DNA from: Physella acuta
Taxonomy: Eukaryota; Mollusca; Gastropoda; Physidae
Reading direction: 5' to 3'
Length of the DNA: 64,000 nt
Assembly (NCBI RefSeq): GCF_028476545.1
Contig: NW_026732287.1
Span: forward strand, 124,001-188,000
In this document: piece by piece, positions 32,919 through 46,300 of the stretch
How the letters are laid out: each line of letters starts with the position of its first letter
How positions within the stretch are numbered: position 1 is the first letter of the stretch
Translations under genes and position numbers: made by a program
Notes under the pieces: model-generated
Databases searched by the model: none
Told to the model about the DNA's origin: nothing
What the model saw: the letters and a program-made list of their open reading frames with translations, nothing else

Positions 32919-33499
32919 CTTTAAAGTGTAGTTTGTAAAAGGTGCAAGCTTATTTTGTCTACTTTTGTTTGTGTTGTTAGAACAATTTCGATACTAGTGT
33001 ATTACAGTTTTAAATTATCGGTTAGATTGAATAGAGTAACAAAGCAGTAGCAGTCATCGTGTTGTACCATTGTTACCTCGTTTAGTAGGTCTAGTGAACT
33101 TAACTATGTGAAATTTGAAGTATTAGGACTTGTTATGAAAAAAGCAATAAAAAAATATCTCTATTCGGTACAATATATACTCGTTTTTATTTAGCTTTTA
33201 AAATTTAGCTCTCATCCACCCGCTCCGACCGTATTCAACATTCCGGTGTAAATCCTTCCCATTACCTTGGAGAAAAAGCGCCACCACCTTTTTAAAAAAA
33301 TTTTTTTATTGTTACACGATATGCTTTAATACAATTGGTTTATTTTGTAAGTGGTAAAGTGTATCAACTCATCAATCCAGTGTAAATAATTCCGATTTTA
33401 ATTTTAGTCAGCGAAAAAGCCCCCCCCCCCAATCTAGGAAAAGCTGGAAACCCGGTCAGTGTTTCTTAAGGGTAGATCTATATAGAAAAACAGTTAAAT

Positions 33500-33708
33500 C
33501 AGTATGCGGACCGCACCGGTTGACATCAATTATGGGTGACACCAAGGCAAAGTTGCAAAATATAAAGAAGAAAAATGCTTTTTGCAGTTTTATTAATTAT
33601 TAATTAGAGTTTTTAAAAAAACAACCTTTAAAGTACTAATGGACGATTCCGTCAAGTCAATCAACGATCGGGGAGGGGTGACACCAATTGTAACTACATT
33701 TATATATA

Positions 33709-33799
<91 letters not shown>

Positions 33800-33862
33800 T
33801 TTTTAGGGGGGTGACACCTTGAGGTGCCGCACCTGGTGACACCCGACCTAGCGACGCCACTG
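33500..33862. mobile_element. Left-truncated copy of the hAT MITE family with AT microsatellite
   Basis: It shares tgcggaccgcaccggttgac, a ggggggtgacacc segment and the right end gcgacgccactg with 2051-2639. An AT microsatellite (33712-33798) lies just before the ggggggtgacacc block, the same place as the AC tract of that copy. No left terminal repeat seen. Confidence 0.72.
33712..33798. repeat. (AT)n microsatellite
   Basis: About 43 AT dinucleotides inside the hAT MITE copy. Confidence 0.96.
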
Positions 33863-34120
33863 TATACACATTGTATTGTCATCCCAAAATAGTCAAAATA
33901 GAGCTAACTAAAATTGTTTTAGGCTCATTTGCATATGATAGATCTAAAATATAAAAAAAGCATGTTAGAACACTCAATTTAATTTAAAATGGTAATATAA
34001 AAAGTAATTTCAATGGAATTTGTGTCATCTTACAAAGAATTTTTGCGGCCTTTTAGCCAATTTTTTTTTCTGGCAACTTTTTACAGTTGAGATTGGACAA
34101 CCCTGTTGACGATTACCACG
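33863..34120 (+). promoter_or_regulatory. Presumed 5' UTR and promoter region of the STK31-like gene
   Basis: It immediately precedes the ATG at 34121. There is no clear TATA box or initiator, and tttttttttctggcaacttt lies about 50 nt upstream of the start. The assignment rests on position only. Confidence 0.3.
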
Positions 34121-37100
34121 ATGTCGTCTGGATTACAAACAAGAAAAAATCAAATACCAACAACATATGATGTTTTTGTTGGTAACCTTCCAGCTGATGC
34201 TGATCATGCAAGTGCAACTAGATCTATTTTGGATTTGATAACGAATTTTATAATTATTTATTTAAAAAGTCTAGAATTAAGACCTCCAGAAAAAGACCCA
34301 CTCTCTCGCTCTGTCAGTGTATTTGTACTGAAACAAGAGACTGATGACTCACTGAACTCTTGTCACTCAAAACTGAAAACTTGAAAATCTTGATCTCTTG
34401 ATCTAGAATTGTAGAAATCTAGATCTAGTCTGTGAGAAACATGTAGAATGTAGATCTAGAGTAAAGTTCCACGCGCGGTTAAAACACCGGTGCGGTCATC
34501 GCCTGTTTATCGCTTCGTACAATATTTGTTTTGATGTTTTATACGAAACTACCGATATCTGCTGTAAACCTGTCCATTTCTAAATATATCCAGGTCAAAT
34601 TCTTTTGTTTTTCTCCTTCTGGAAGTCGAGTTTTTAAATTTTAAAGTTTCGAGGTATGACGTCGAAGGCGATTCTAGTTCCCCGTATGAAAAACACTAGA
34701 GGAGTTTACACTTTTCGGACACACATAGCGAAAAAACGCAACGTAAAAATTCCATGCGGTCTCATTCAGTAACCGCTTAACATAGAAAACAAAAAAAAGT
34801 ATCATATCTATCCGCAACCATTCTACTTTAATAATGTGTGTGTCATTTTGTATTCATACGCATAGAACTTAAGCTATTCTTGTTATAGTGACTGGGGGGT
34901 CTTAACGTGTGTTCGAACACATGTAATACCGTTTTACATGTGTTCGGACACCTTTACCCGTCATCGGACATAGCACTTTTTGTTCATTTAGAATAATTTA
35001 AAGTCAATTTAATGAATAAAAACATGTATTATATGCATTTATATTGTGTTATTGATTGTTTGTGAGGTAATTTTAATAGTATAAAACCTTTTTCCCACAC
35101 TCCCAAAGTTCATCCCATTCAGCCATTGCGGCTCGCGCAGTACGCTGCTAAGCCAGGCAGGTCACATGATTCCCCCTCCTCTTTCGCATTCGACTGCCTT
35201 CTTGACCTTATTTTGACCCTTTCCCTTCAATAACCAGCCCCTTTTATGCTCTAAATTCTTATTTAATAATATTTTTGTGTTGCTGTCCGATCCCATGTAA
35301 GGCCAAATAAGTTAGCGAACACCCCTTTTTTATTGTTCAAGCACAAAAAAACCCATTAACCTTGACATTTACGATGTTCCATACATATATAGAAGCTATT
35401 TATAGTGTAACCTTTTAGCTAAGCATTGATTGGTTCAAGTTTTGCCCCTAAGTCCAACCCTAGGTCACTTCATCCGGCTGGTGTAAAAATAGAAATGTGC
35501 GTACCATGCAACGTTAAAAAATTTCTAAAAATAATTCTTGAGAAAGGAAACGGAAGTACTTGACACGGAAGTGTACATAAATGAACAGTTTACGTGCAGG
35601 CGCCGTGGTTTCGCGTGAGACATGCTAATTAAAGTTTCTATGAGCCAAAAACCGACGAAGTGTTCGCTCCTACGTAATTTTTGGTGTGTGTCCGAAAAGT
35701 GTAAACTCCTCTAGGTCCCGGATGAGATGAATAAACCAACCAATCAAAGCTTTTTATAACTAGGTTAACTATAAATAGCTTCTACAATATGTGCGGGACA
35801 CTGTACATACGATAGATTAGGCTAATAAAGCAACCTGATAGGTGAATAGGGGTGGCCGCAGCTTGGGTGTCGATTTGGGTGGTTTCACCGCCCTGCGTAA
35901 CCAACGACTTGAGCTAGACTAGCCTAGTTCTAGATGCTCTACATTTCAAGCTAAGCCTAGAATCTGTATAATTTCTATTTTTTTCTGCTGTTTTAAATTA
36001 TTTCGATCATCTACTTCTTCTAAATCTAGTTTGTGTCTCTACATACAAGCATATCTAAGCAAATGTTACGTTATGTCTTGTCAGTGGTTGTTACGTCCCT
36101 TTGTTATGATTATTATAGTTGCGTCCCTTGAGTCATCACTGGGTCAACTTTTAATGTCGTTAATTAATTTTATTAACATGTTTTTAATTTGGTTTTGAAA
36201 TCTATTAATTAATAATACAATCAACAACACGTTTAAAAGTGTAAAATATTTATTTTATTTATTAAACTAGGATTAAAACGTATAAAACACGATTGTTACG
36301 CAAGCCGGTTCAGATGGCCGCAGGGAAAAAAAAAAGAGGGGAAAAAAATATCGCAAGTAGCACGTCACTAAAACATGAATATCTCAAATTCAATGCGTAG
36401 GAATATAAAATGATTGATACATATTAAGAGTAGAAAGGCAGAGGAATAATATAGTACTTTGGGTTTGTTTCTGTGTTAAACGGTTACAAAATAGCGCCCG
36501 ATGAAAGTCGATGAAAGTCGGGAGTTCGCTATGTGTGACCGCGCGTGGAACTTAACTCTAGACAGACTACAATAATGAACTCAGGCTAGCTACTGAACTG
36601 TAGATCTAAGATCTGACTGAATCATGAATGTCCAGGTCCCAACTTTGAGGCATTGACAAACAAAACAGTACACTACCATGTAGGGAGGCTCACTAACTTA
36701 AAAGCGTCCTTGGTTGCTAACCAGAACATGGCGTAAGGATCGGACCATGACTTCCGGCGAGTTTTTCGACTTAGTTCCAGAGACCTTCTTAGAATTACTT
36801 TTAAAAATGTTTATCACGAGTAAAATGGCGGGTTTTCACGTTATAAAAACATGCTATAGGTGGCAAGGCTAAATATGCCAGAAAAGCATTTTCAGAAATT
36901 GCTTTGGGGAATGTAGGCTAAATTTAAAGTCGGTGTCATTCAAAATAATATAACTTTTTAAATATAGATCTCCCTATCACAAAATTGATTTCCCTAGTAA
37001 AGCATTATTAGTTTTATCATTCTATGAAAAAATAAATCAAATATCTTCAACCCTTTTTTTAATAAGAGTGGCCAAAAAATGACAACCAAATTTTTTTTTA

Positions 37101-40100
37101 TTTTTTTGACCACGTGACCGCTATTTGATGATCACTAGTGGGGAACTCTGGGTACATGGCCACTTAAAAAGTCTAACCGCATTTGTGGTTCTCTTTAGCT
37201 TCAAGTGCCTTCAGGGGTAAGAAGAGTTGTCATGGAGAGATGTGTTGTCCATGGCAGTGAGTGTCAATAAATATTAAATTAAGTAATTTAGTTTAAAACG
37301 AACTAAAAACTTCAAAATTAGTCCCTAATGGATTAAATATGGATGTCTATCATTCAGTAGTCATGTTTAATTTGAAATTTGGGTAAATTCTAGATTTAGT
37401 AAGAAAAGCTACACCATGGAAAGGTGTGGTTGTGTCCCAAAGCTCCACGGGGTGTCCATAGGAATGATGATGATAATGAAACCACATTACCTAGCTAGTT
37501 AGTAGTTATATATGAGGGTACAAGGGAAACAAGTGACAGTGGTTGTGTTGTGAATAATTTGAGCTAGAGAAAGGTGTGTAGTTGACACTTGAAGGTTGGA
37601 AAGTGGAAGTTGATGTTTGTGGAGGATGAGAAAGCAATAAGATTAAACCATCTTGTATTCCCTAACTGCATAGAGTTTTTTTGGTGTGTTCATATAGGCC
37701 TATACCTTGTCACGCAAGATTCCTGGCACCCTCACTGCCTATTCAATCATTGTGCCTGGGAGATAAGGCTCGATTTAGCTAGGGAGGGGGGGGGAGGGAG
37801 TGAGAGAGATGGACAGTCTTGGAGAGTCCAAACTGATTAAGTTGTTTAAGGGGGCTGAAATAATTTATTTATGGCCACAAAAATTGAGAAAAAGTGTTCC
37901 TGAAATTGGCTTGCCAGTTACTAGATCTAGTAGACCTAATTTGTTGGTTTGATTTTTTTTCTGTGGTTTCCTGTTTGTTTTATCACAATTTTTTTTAATG
38001 AATGAATCAAATAATTTTAAATCTATTGTAGGCCTATAGTTTAATATGCATTGTTAGTTTAACATGCAAATAGAATTTCAAATAGCCAAATTGTTTTAAA
38101 TTGTTTAGTCAGTTTAGGATACAAAAGTATCAATCTAAAAATATAGTTTTACCACAGTTAAGACCAATCAAAGGGGATGTAACCTCTAATAAGGCTAGCT
38201 ACAGGCTACAGACTTTTTAGTAGGGTATATACTTTATTTTAAATTAAGATATAGGTCTAATAATGACACTAGAATTTTTTATCTGTTAAACCTTAAGTCT
38301 TCTCATTTCACAAAAAAATTGTTTTTAAAATTTTTACAAGGTAGAATAAATAAATTACATTTACAAAGTTAGGCCAACAGAAACTCTGCTAGCAGAATAG
38401 AAGAAAGGTATAAAAATATCCTAAGAGCTGGAACTTATCACAGTGTGAGAAATGTTGAATCATCTATAATGATAATCATCAATTGTACCAAGCAATGTTT
38501 TTAAACAGAATTCTTAACAGCAGGATTTAGAAAAGGATGATTATGTGTTGATGAAATAGTAATACTCTGAATCATCATTGAATAATAAGTTGAATGGCAA
38601 GAAAAGGATGATCATCAGAGATTATTTCAATATGTTGAATGGCAATCTCCCCTCTTGTCACATTAGTATTAAAAAAAAGCATTTGACAGAAACTATACTG
38701 TTAGTGATCATGATGAGATACTATGGACTATGGAGTAAGAAATGTCTAAAACCTTTCTTTCCCACAGACTCTTACTTACATAGGAGAAAGTCACAGCTTT
38801 CTGCAAGACAAGAAAAAGAGAGGGGCTTAAAAAAAACCAACAGAAACACATCAGTATTAAAATTGAACCACAACCAAGATAGTGACCTAAAATTCAGAAG
38901 CAAAACACAGAGTAAACTTAGCTTGACATGCGCTGGTTCCCGGTTCCATCAAAACTAAGAAATTAGAATTTTTAAATCATATTCACTTTATAGATCCAAG
39001 ACATGGAGAAGAGAAGCAACAACAAAAAGAATTACCATCTTTCATCATTGGGTGGTATAACAAAATAGAAAACACAAAACTGTAGATGTGGAAAAATAAC
39101 AGTAGAAATGCAACTCCTAGAAAGAGAATGGAGATTGTTTGGATATTAGATAGGATACCATCTGAAGAACCAGACATGCTTTTAGTTGAGAAAACAGGCA
39201 AGAGACCATAAATGTGGCAAGTTTTGACAGTGGCCTTATAAAAAAAAAACAGTAGAATATTCAAAATATAAACAAAATCACACCGTCTTTTAAGAAGCTT
39301 AAGTTAGTCAAAGATAGAAAATGCAATTTGCGATACAGTACCTAATAGAGATAAGTTAGTTTACTATACAGTCTCTAGGCTTAGGCTGTACTAAGCGGGT
39401 TGAGCCTCATTCATTAACAGCTCCTGTCATTTGGACTACATACAAAGTATTTAACAATTCTGCATCCATTTGTTTTAATTTGTAAATACTTTGTTTTTAT
39501 TTCAGAAAAAAGTTGGTAAAGTATTTTCCAAATTTGGGGAAGTACATAATATATGGATCAACAACTCTTCAGATGGAAACAAGTTTGGGTAAGTTGAGAC
39601 AATGTAGAAATCGGACCTAAATTTTGCAAATATATGTCCTATATAAACATGCACACATACATGCATACTTGTTTAATAGTTGTTTTGTATGTAGAGTCTG
39701 TAAGGTATTAATGAAACATTTCAACTTTATTTTTTACCATTATGTTTTACTATTTCAGCATAATCAAGTTTTATTGTGAAGAAGATTGTTTAAAAGCTAT
39801 AGAGGAGACCAATGGAATGGTTTTTGAAAATGGAAACAAAATACTTGTCAAAAAGGCAGTTAAACGGTTTGTTGCCTTATGTGTTTATGATAAAATATTT
39901 TTTTGCTGACTATCATCCTACCAGCATTCATTGAATTGTTTTACCAGCATTTCTTTCAAATTGCAAATTACTAAACATGTAGTTGCTGGTCATTATTACT
40001 TGGAGCAATTTCAATGCATTATGTAAATTTTGCAAAAATTATGGACTCTAATTTCAGGGGAATGCCTGTGAAAAAAGATGGAGACATGGAAGACAAGTGT

Positions 40101-40351
40101 GAGAAGGAAGACAACAAACAAACAATGTTTATGAAGCAAAGAAACCCAGATATTGGTTAGTTTTCAGCTTAACATCTATATTTTAGTAGTTGTTTGATTA
40201 TTTGTAATGTTTCTTACTTAATAGCTTGATAATAAAAGGATATGTAGGCCTTTGTAAAGAAATGTATTCATATAACAACTAAAGTAAAATATTTGTACCA
40301 GTTCCAACCTTTGAGGCAGTACCTGTTCAACAAAACCGAAGGGATATGGAA
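34121..40351 (+). CDS. STK31: STK31-like exons 1-5: RRM domain and linker
   Basis: Exons: 34121-34207, 39506-39588, 39759-39866, 40058-40155, 40302-40351. RNP2 is YDVFVGNLP (residues 16-24) and RNP1 is NKFGIIKFY, separated by KKVGKVFSKFGEVHNIWINN as in a canonical RRM. The second half has AIEETNGMVFENGNKILVKK. Joining CAT at 34205-34207 to AAA at 39506 leaves exactly the expected spacing between RNP2 and helix 1, but requires a GC-AG intron (gcaagt). The linker is lysine-rich (VKKDGDMEDK). Exon 3 has a weak gtttgt donor. Confidence 0.85.
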
Positions 40352-43300
40352 GTAAGTTTTTTTTTTAATTTGCTACATCTGTTATAAAAATTATTGTCAT
40401 AGATATTATTGTCAATGGTAATTATTCTTATTATTAGTCTTAAATACTTAGTGTCAGTGGGTTTACATTTTATTTTTTGTATAATCCATGTTTTTGAGAA
40501 TTCATATAAATATAAACATGGAAGTTTAACTTACCCTGGTTTAAATAGCATACTGCATTTTTTCGTTAAACATTTTTGAATGGTAGCAATAGTAACAAAA
40601 ATGTTTGCAACTCAAAAATGTTAAAAATCAGAATGTAAATAGATCTGCCTTTAATCTATCAGAGAGTTTTAATCACCCACATTGAAACACCAGTAATGAT
40701 GTGGGGACAGAAAGTTTCCCAAGACAATATCACTGAACTGAATGGTATTGTAAAACAACTAGCAATCATTTGTCCAGAAGCTCCTAAACTGATGGGGAAA
40801 CCAGAAACAGACAAAGTAAGTCATTTTTTGTTTTTTCAAAATAGAAAAATTAACTGTTGGCACAGCCATAGTCTTATTGAAAAATATGATTCAAGATAAT
40901 TGTTTTTGTTAGCAATAGTTTGATTTCAGAATTTCAGTCTTGCTACTGTTTTTTAAAAATCTGATTGCTTATAGTAATTTTTAAAAGTCAATTCTCGTTG
41001 CTGTCCAAACTAAATTTTTGATAGCTTCATAATTGGCTAACAAACTTCATATGTTTAAATTTTTTATACAATTTTATAATCTACTTTGCTGCATTCGATA
41101 ATCACATTTTCTAAAGATTTTGTTGTTGTAAGCTTTCTTTAATTATGTTACAAGGGTTCAAAGTTTATTAAACATTTGTAGGTTTCTTTCAATTTTCCAT
41201 GGTTAAAAACAGTTAATTTTGAAAAGATCAATAATACAGTTGTCCCTATTTTTATTAATTAAGAGCATTTTTATATAATCTGACATAATACACGTTACTT
41301 TTAAAAATTATTAATAAAACATAACTTGAAATATTCTAAATTTTTGTAAATGACTTGTTGCTTATTATTTTTTTCTCCCACATATTTTAATGAATTTGTT
41401 AGTGCTTATCTACAAAAACTACTGTAAAATTAACATTTAGCACTTTTTGCCTCCCATGTCATTTCTTGTGTAGCTGCACTTACAGCACCATTGTTAATTC
41501 ACTACATAATTTTAGAATGATTACAACTGGCAACATAAATTTTAAAGAATTCACTATCATTTTGTGTATTCTTTGCTGAAGTTGCAGAAAGTAATACTGT
41601 CAATTCTCGTTGCAGTTAGGACACCATTCTTAATGGCTTCATAATTGGCAAACATTTCTTAATTATCTTTAACAAATGTTCAGTGTATAATTTTAGAATG
41701 ATTACAACTGGCAACATAAATTTTAAAGAATTCACTATCATTTTGTGTATTCTTAGCTGAAGTTGCTGAAAGTAATACTGTCAATTCTCGTTGCAGTTAG
41801 GACACCATTCTTAATGGCTTCATAATTGGCAAACATTTCTTAATTATCTTTAACAAATGTTCAGTGTGTAATTTTAGAATGATTACAACTGGCAACTTGA
41901 ATCTTAAAGAATTCACTATCATTTTGTGTATTCTTAGCTCAAGTTGCTGAAAGTAATACTGTCAATTCTCGTTGCAGTTAGGACACCATTCTTAATGGCT
42001 TCATAATTGGCAAACATTTCTTAATTATCTTTAACAAATGTTCAGTGTATAATTTTAGAATGATTACAACTGGCAACATAAATTTTAAAGAATTCACTAT
42101 CATTTTGTGTATTCTTAGCTGAAGTTGCTGAAAGTAATACTGTCAATTCTCGTTGCAGTTAGGACACCATTCTTAATGGCTTCATAATTGGCAAACATTT
42201 CTTAATTATCTTTAACAAATGTTCAGTGTATAATTTTAGAATGATTACAACTGGCAACATAAATTTTAAAGAATTCACTATCATTTTGTGTATTCTTAGC
42301 TGAAGTTGCTGAAAGTAATACTGTCAATTCTCGTTGCAGTTAGGACACCATTCTTAATGGCTTCATAATTGGCAAACATTTCTTAATTATCTTTAACAAA
42401 TGTTCAGTGTGTAATTTTAGAATGATTACAAGTGGCAACTTGAATCTTAAAGAATTCACTATCATTTTGTGTATTCTTAGCTCAAGTTGCTGAAAGTAAT
42501 ACTGTCAGTTCTCGTTGCAATTAGGACACCATTCTTAATGGCTTCATAATAATTATTGGCAAACATTTCTTAATTATCTTTAACAAATGTTCAATGTGTA
42601 ATTTTAGAATGATTACAACTGGCAACATAAGTTTTAAAGAATTCACTATCATTTTGTGTATTCTTAGCTGAAGTTGCAGAAAGTAATACTGTCAATTCTC
42701 GTTGCAGTTAGGACACCATTCTTAATGGCTTCATAATTGGCAAACATTTCTTAATTATCTTTAACAAATGTTCAGTGTATAATTATAGAATGATTACAAC
42801 TGGCAACTTGAATCTTAAAGAATTCACTATCATTTTGTGTGTTCTTAGCTCATGTTGCAGAAAGTAATACTGTCAATTCTTGTTGCAGTTAGGACACCAT
42901 TCTTAATGGCTTCATAATTGGCAAACATTTCTTAATTATCTTTAACAAAAAACTTTTAGTATGTAAATCTTGAAGGATTTGATTTTCTCTTTATTTTTAA
43001 TGTCAGTATTTAGTTTGAGTTAATATATTTTTCAGATATACGGTGCTAAGTTTTCTGAAGATCAGTGCTGGTATCGGTGCATTGTACGATACATCTACAG
43101 CATAGACAGGGTTTGTACAGTTTTTAAAAAAATCTACTACTGTCCGAAGAGCCTGGTACGTCGGACTCCCAAGGCCCCTACATGATAGCGAGCCAGGAGA
43201 TTTGTCCGCACTAGACGGGCGAATCTCCGTCGCTTGCTCTAAATAGCGTGGGGGAGGAGAGGTGCAAGACTGCCGGGAACCAAGAAGGGTTTTGCTCTCG

Positions 43301-46300
43301 ACCCTAACCAGATGTCTTGACTTTAAGCTGCGGCCTTCACGTGGCTTCGGATGTGTGCCACTAGTCGGACCAAGCTCATGACCCCCCTAGTGGGTGCGGG
43401 ATGGCTAGTGGTAGCCAACAGCAGCTAGAGGTTTTTGATCTGGCCGAGTAGAACTGCTGTATGCGTTCGGCTCTTCCGAAGAGCCTGGTACGTCGGACTC
43501 CCAAGTCCCCCACATAATAGCGTGGGGGAGGAGAGGTGCAAGACTGCCGGGAACCAAAAGAGTCAGATATTTTGACTTTAAGCTGCGGCCTTAACGGGGC
43601 TTCGGAATAATGCCACTGGTCCGACCAAACTCATGTCCCCCCTAGTGGGTGCGGAATGGCCGGTAGCAGATAACAGCAGCTAGAGGGTTTTGATCTGGCG
43701 GAATGCCCCCCACGATCAAGCTGGGTACCAGGCGGTGGGACGACGTCCCACGTCTGGTGGGTGGGGAAGGAAAGCCCGGTGAGAGCCCACGGAAGTAGCG
43801 ACCGAGGTGTGGGGAACTCTTGTGGTCGGAGTTTGCTACACTGAGGCCTGCCTGGCTGATGGAAGTCAACCTTCTGAGCCGGTTTCCGTATAAGAAGAAG
43901 AAGAAGAAAATCTACTACTACTATTCATCAGTGTTTAAAATTATTTTTGTATAGGATCTATTTTATACAGTTCTGTATTTAGCAACTACAATATAGTTGT
44001 ATTTAAGGAAAAGTCCAGCTATTAAAATTGTTTCATATTTTAATCAAAGAAAATAGTTAATCACTAGATTTAAAAGCACCTAAAAATATGAGGCCATTTT
44101 TTACTGCATTCTCTTTACTAAAAAAGTCTGACTGTTTGGAACGAAAGCAAGATGTTTTATTCATCTATATATATAATTCTCCCTACCTCCCCACCCCTAC
44201 ATGGTTTTAGTGAGCTGTGTTCACTCTAAATGTTTACAAGCAGAGCCAACGATTTTAAACGTAGGGGGGGGGGAGGGGGAGGGAAGGAAGGGGGGGGGGT
44301 TATGGTCCTTAACGAGCTACTTATAGTGTTTTAAAGAAATATTTTCAGTGTCAGCGTTGGTACTGTCGAATTCACAAATTATGAATTATTGAAAATTAGA
44401 AACAACTAAATAGCGGCGTATGTTATGCCGCGGGCCGGCTCGTATTTTTATAAATCAATGTTCTAATTCACAATTTGCTACAATTAATAAACAAGCAATG
44501 CAATCATTTCATTATAAATATTAAATATTTGTATCCATTTCTCTAGAGGGTCTGTACTTTAGATCATGTACCATTTACTTTACTGAATTGCTATAAAATT
44601 GTTTTAATTAAGGATACAAAGCAGACAACTTTATTTCTTACTATGCTATTTACAGGTGGGACAGCGTGGCCTCTATATTGCCAACCTGAAAGTCTCTAGT
44701 TCGAATCTGGGTTTAAGAACATTCCTGGGTCCACCCAGCTCTGATGGGTACCTAACTCACGTTAGGGAAAGTAAAGATGGCTGGGCATAGTGCTGACCAC
44801 ATTATCCCTTCATATGCAGAGGTCAAGAAACATGAACTCTACTTCATTAGCCCAATGGATTGCAAGGTCTAAAGAGGAATCTTTACTTTTAATTTATGCT
44901 ATTTACAGGTTAAGGTTCAGTATGTTGATTTTGGCAACACAGAAGAACTAGATCCATCCACTTTGGTAGAGTTACCCAAATCTTTGACTGCTCCACCGTC
45001 ATGTGCTGTCAAATATATGCTACACTCACTTTGGTGCAACAGCAACCAAGATGCCATGGTAAATTATTTGCTTTCTATATATTGTCAGTAGAAAATAACT
45101 ATGTTACCACAATAGAATAGAATATAATGCCTTAGGTCCCTCCATTAGCTGAATTGTTCTGCAAAATAAGATAAAATCTTACATTGTTCCAACTGTACAC
45201 ATCCTATTTTGTTGTGGTAGCTAAAAAATATAAAAAATGTTACAGAAAGTTGTGCTGCAAAATGCAAAGACAGGAAAATCTGATTTTCTTGAGGCATTAA
45301 TTTCTTAGGATTAGCCTATTCTGAGTTTTTATTTATAAAAGAAAGAATTTAAACATTCTATTTGTTACATTTATTATAATAAAATATGAACCAAAGTATG
45401 ATTTAAATCATGTTCATAGTTAAGGAGTATTTGTAGTACATAGCAAGTTAGAAACAAACTAAGCAAGCTGAAGTATCAGCAGAAAATGATTTTTAGCGCA
45501 ATTTCCATTCTGGAGAATTGCGTTTATTAACCGTCATTTCTGGATGGATGGATGTGTGTTCGCAGCTTTAAGTTGTATCTCCTCCTCAACGAAGAAATAT
45601 CGAGGACTAGTTCCAAAAGCAATTATGTTAAGCAAGTTACGAGGATGATAGTGGGCCAAAAAAAATCCGGAATTCCTTCCTGGATTTCCCAGAAAAGCCA
45701 AAAAACCTAAAAAAAAATGCAGTTTTTTGCCCATATCTCGGCAACCAGACCACTTAGCGACTTGAAACATTTTCCAATAGATTCCTGCCATAATTTAGAA
45801 CAATATTGCCGAAGAAAGTTTTCAAAAATATCCTTTCGTTCGGTCACAAAAATTTTTTTAAACTTACATTATACATAATACACTACAGTACTATATAGCA
45901 ATATAGTTATATGACTAAAAACCATTGCGCGCCTACTGAACGTGATGGCGCAGCCATGGAACGTGATGACGCATCTATTAAACGTGATGACGATTTAAAA
46001 TTGTTATGGATAACATAAGGAAATTGCGCTTAAATTGTCACTAGACTTTTTAATTAACTTGTTTTACTTTTACTAAATCAAGAAATATTTTGAATCTCAT
46101 TTTTTAGGCCTACATTTTTAAAAATAATGCTGAGAGCTACTACCTATATTGTAATTTATACTATACATAAACTCCTATATCCAGTGTATTTTATATGTTT
46201 AGGTTGGTCTTATATGTTCTTTTTTAATGATTTATACTTATTTTTGCTATCAGCATGCATATATGATAGAAGTATCACACAAGCATTTAAAGGCTTATTA

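Noticed and set aside
34208-34384. Read-through of exon 1 to give a 92-codon protein
   Set aside because: The frame past the GC donor loses the RRM; the sequence after it is low-complexity intron.
38578-38958. 126-codon frame as a host gene
   Set aside because: No conserved domain, lies inside STK31-like intron 1, and adjoining translation looks like a worn LINE.
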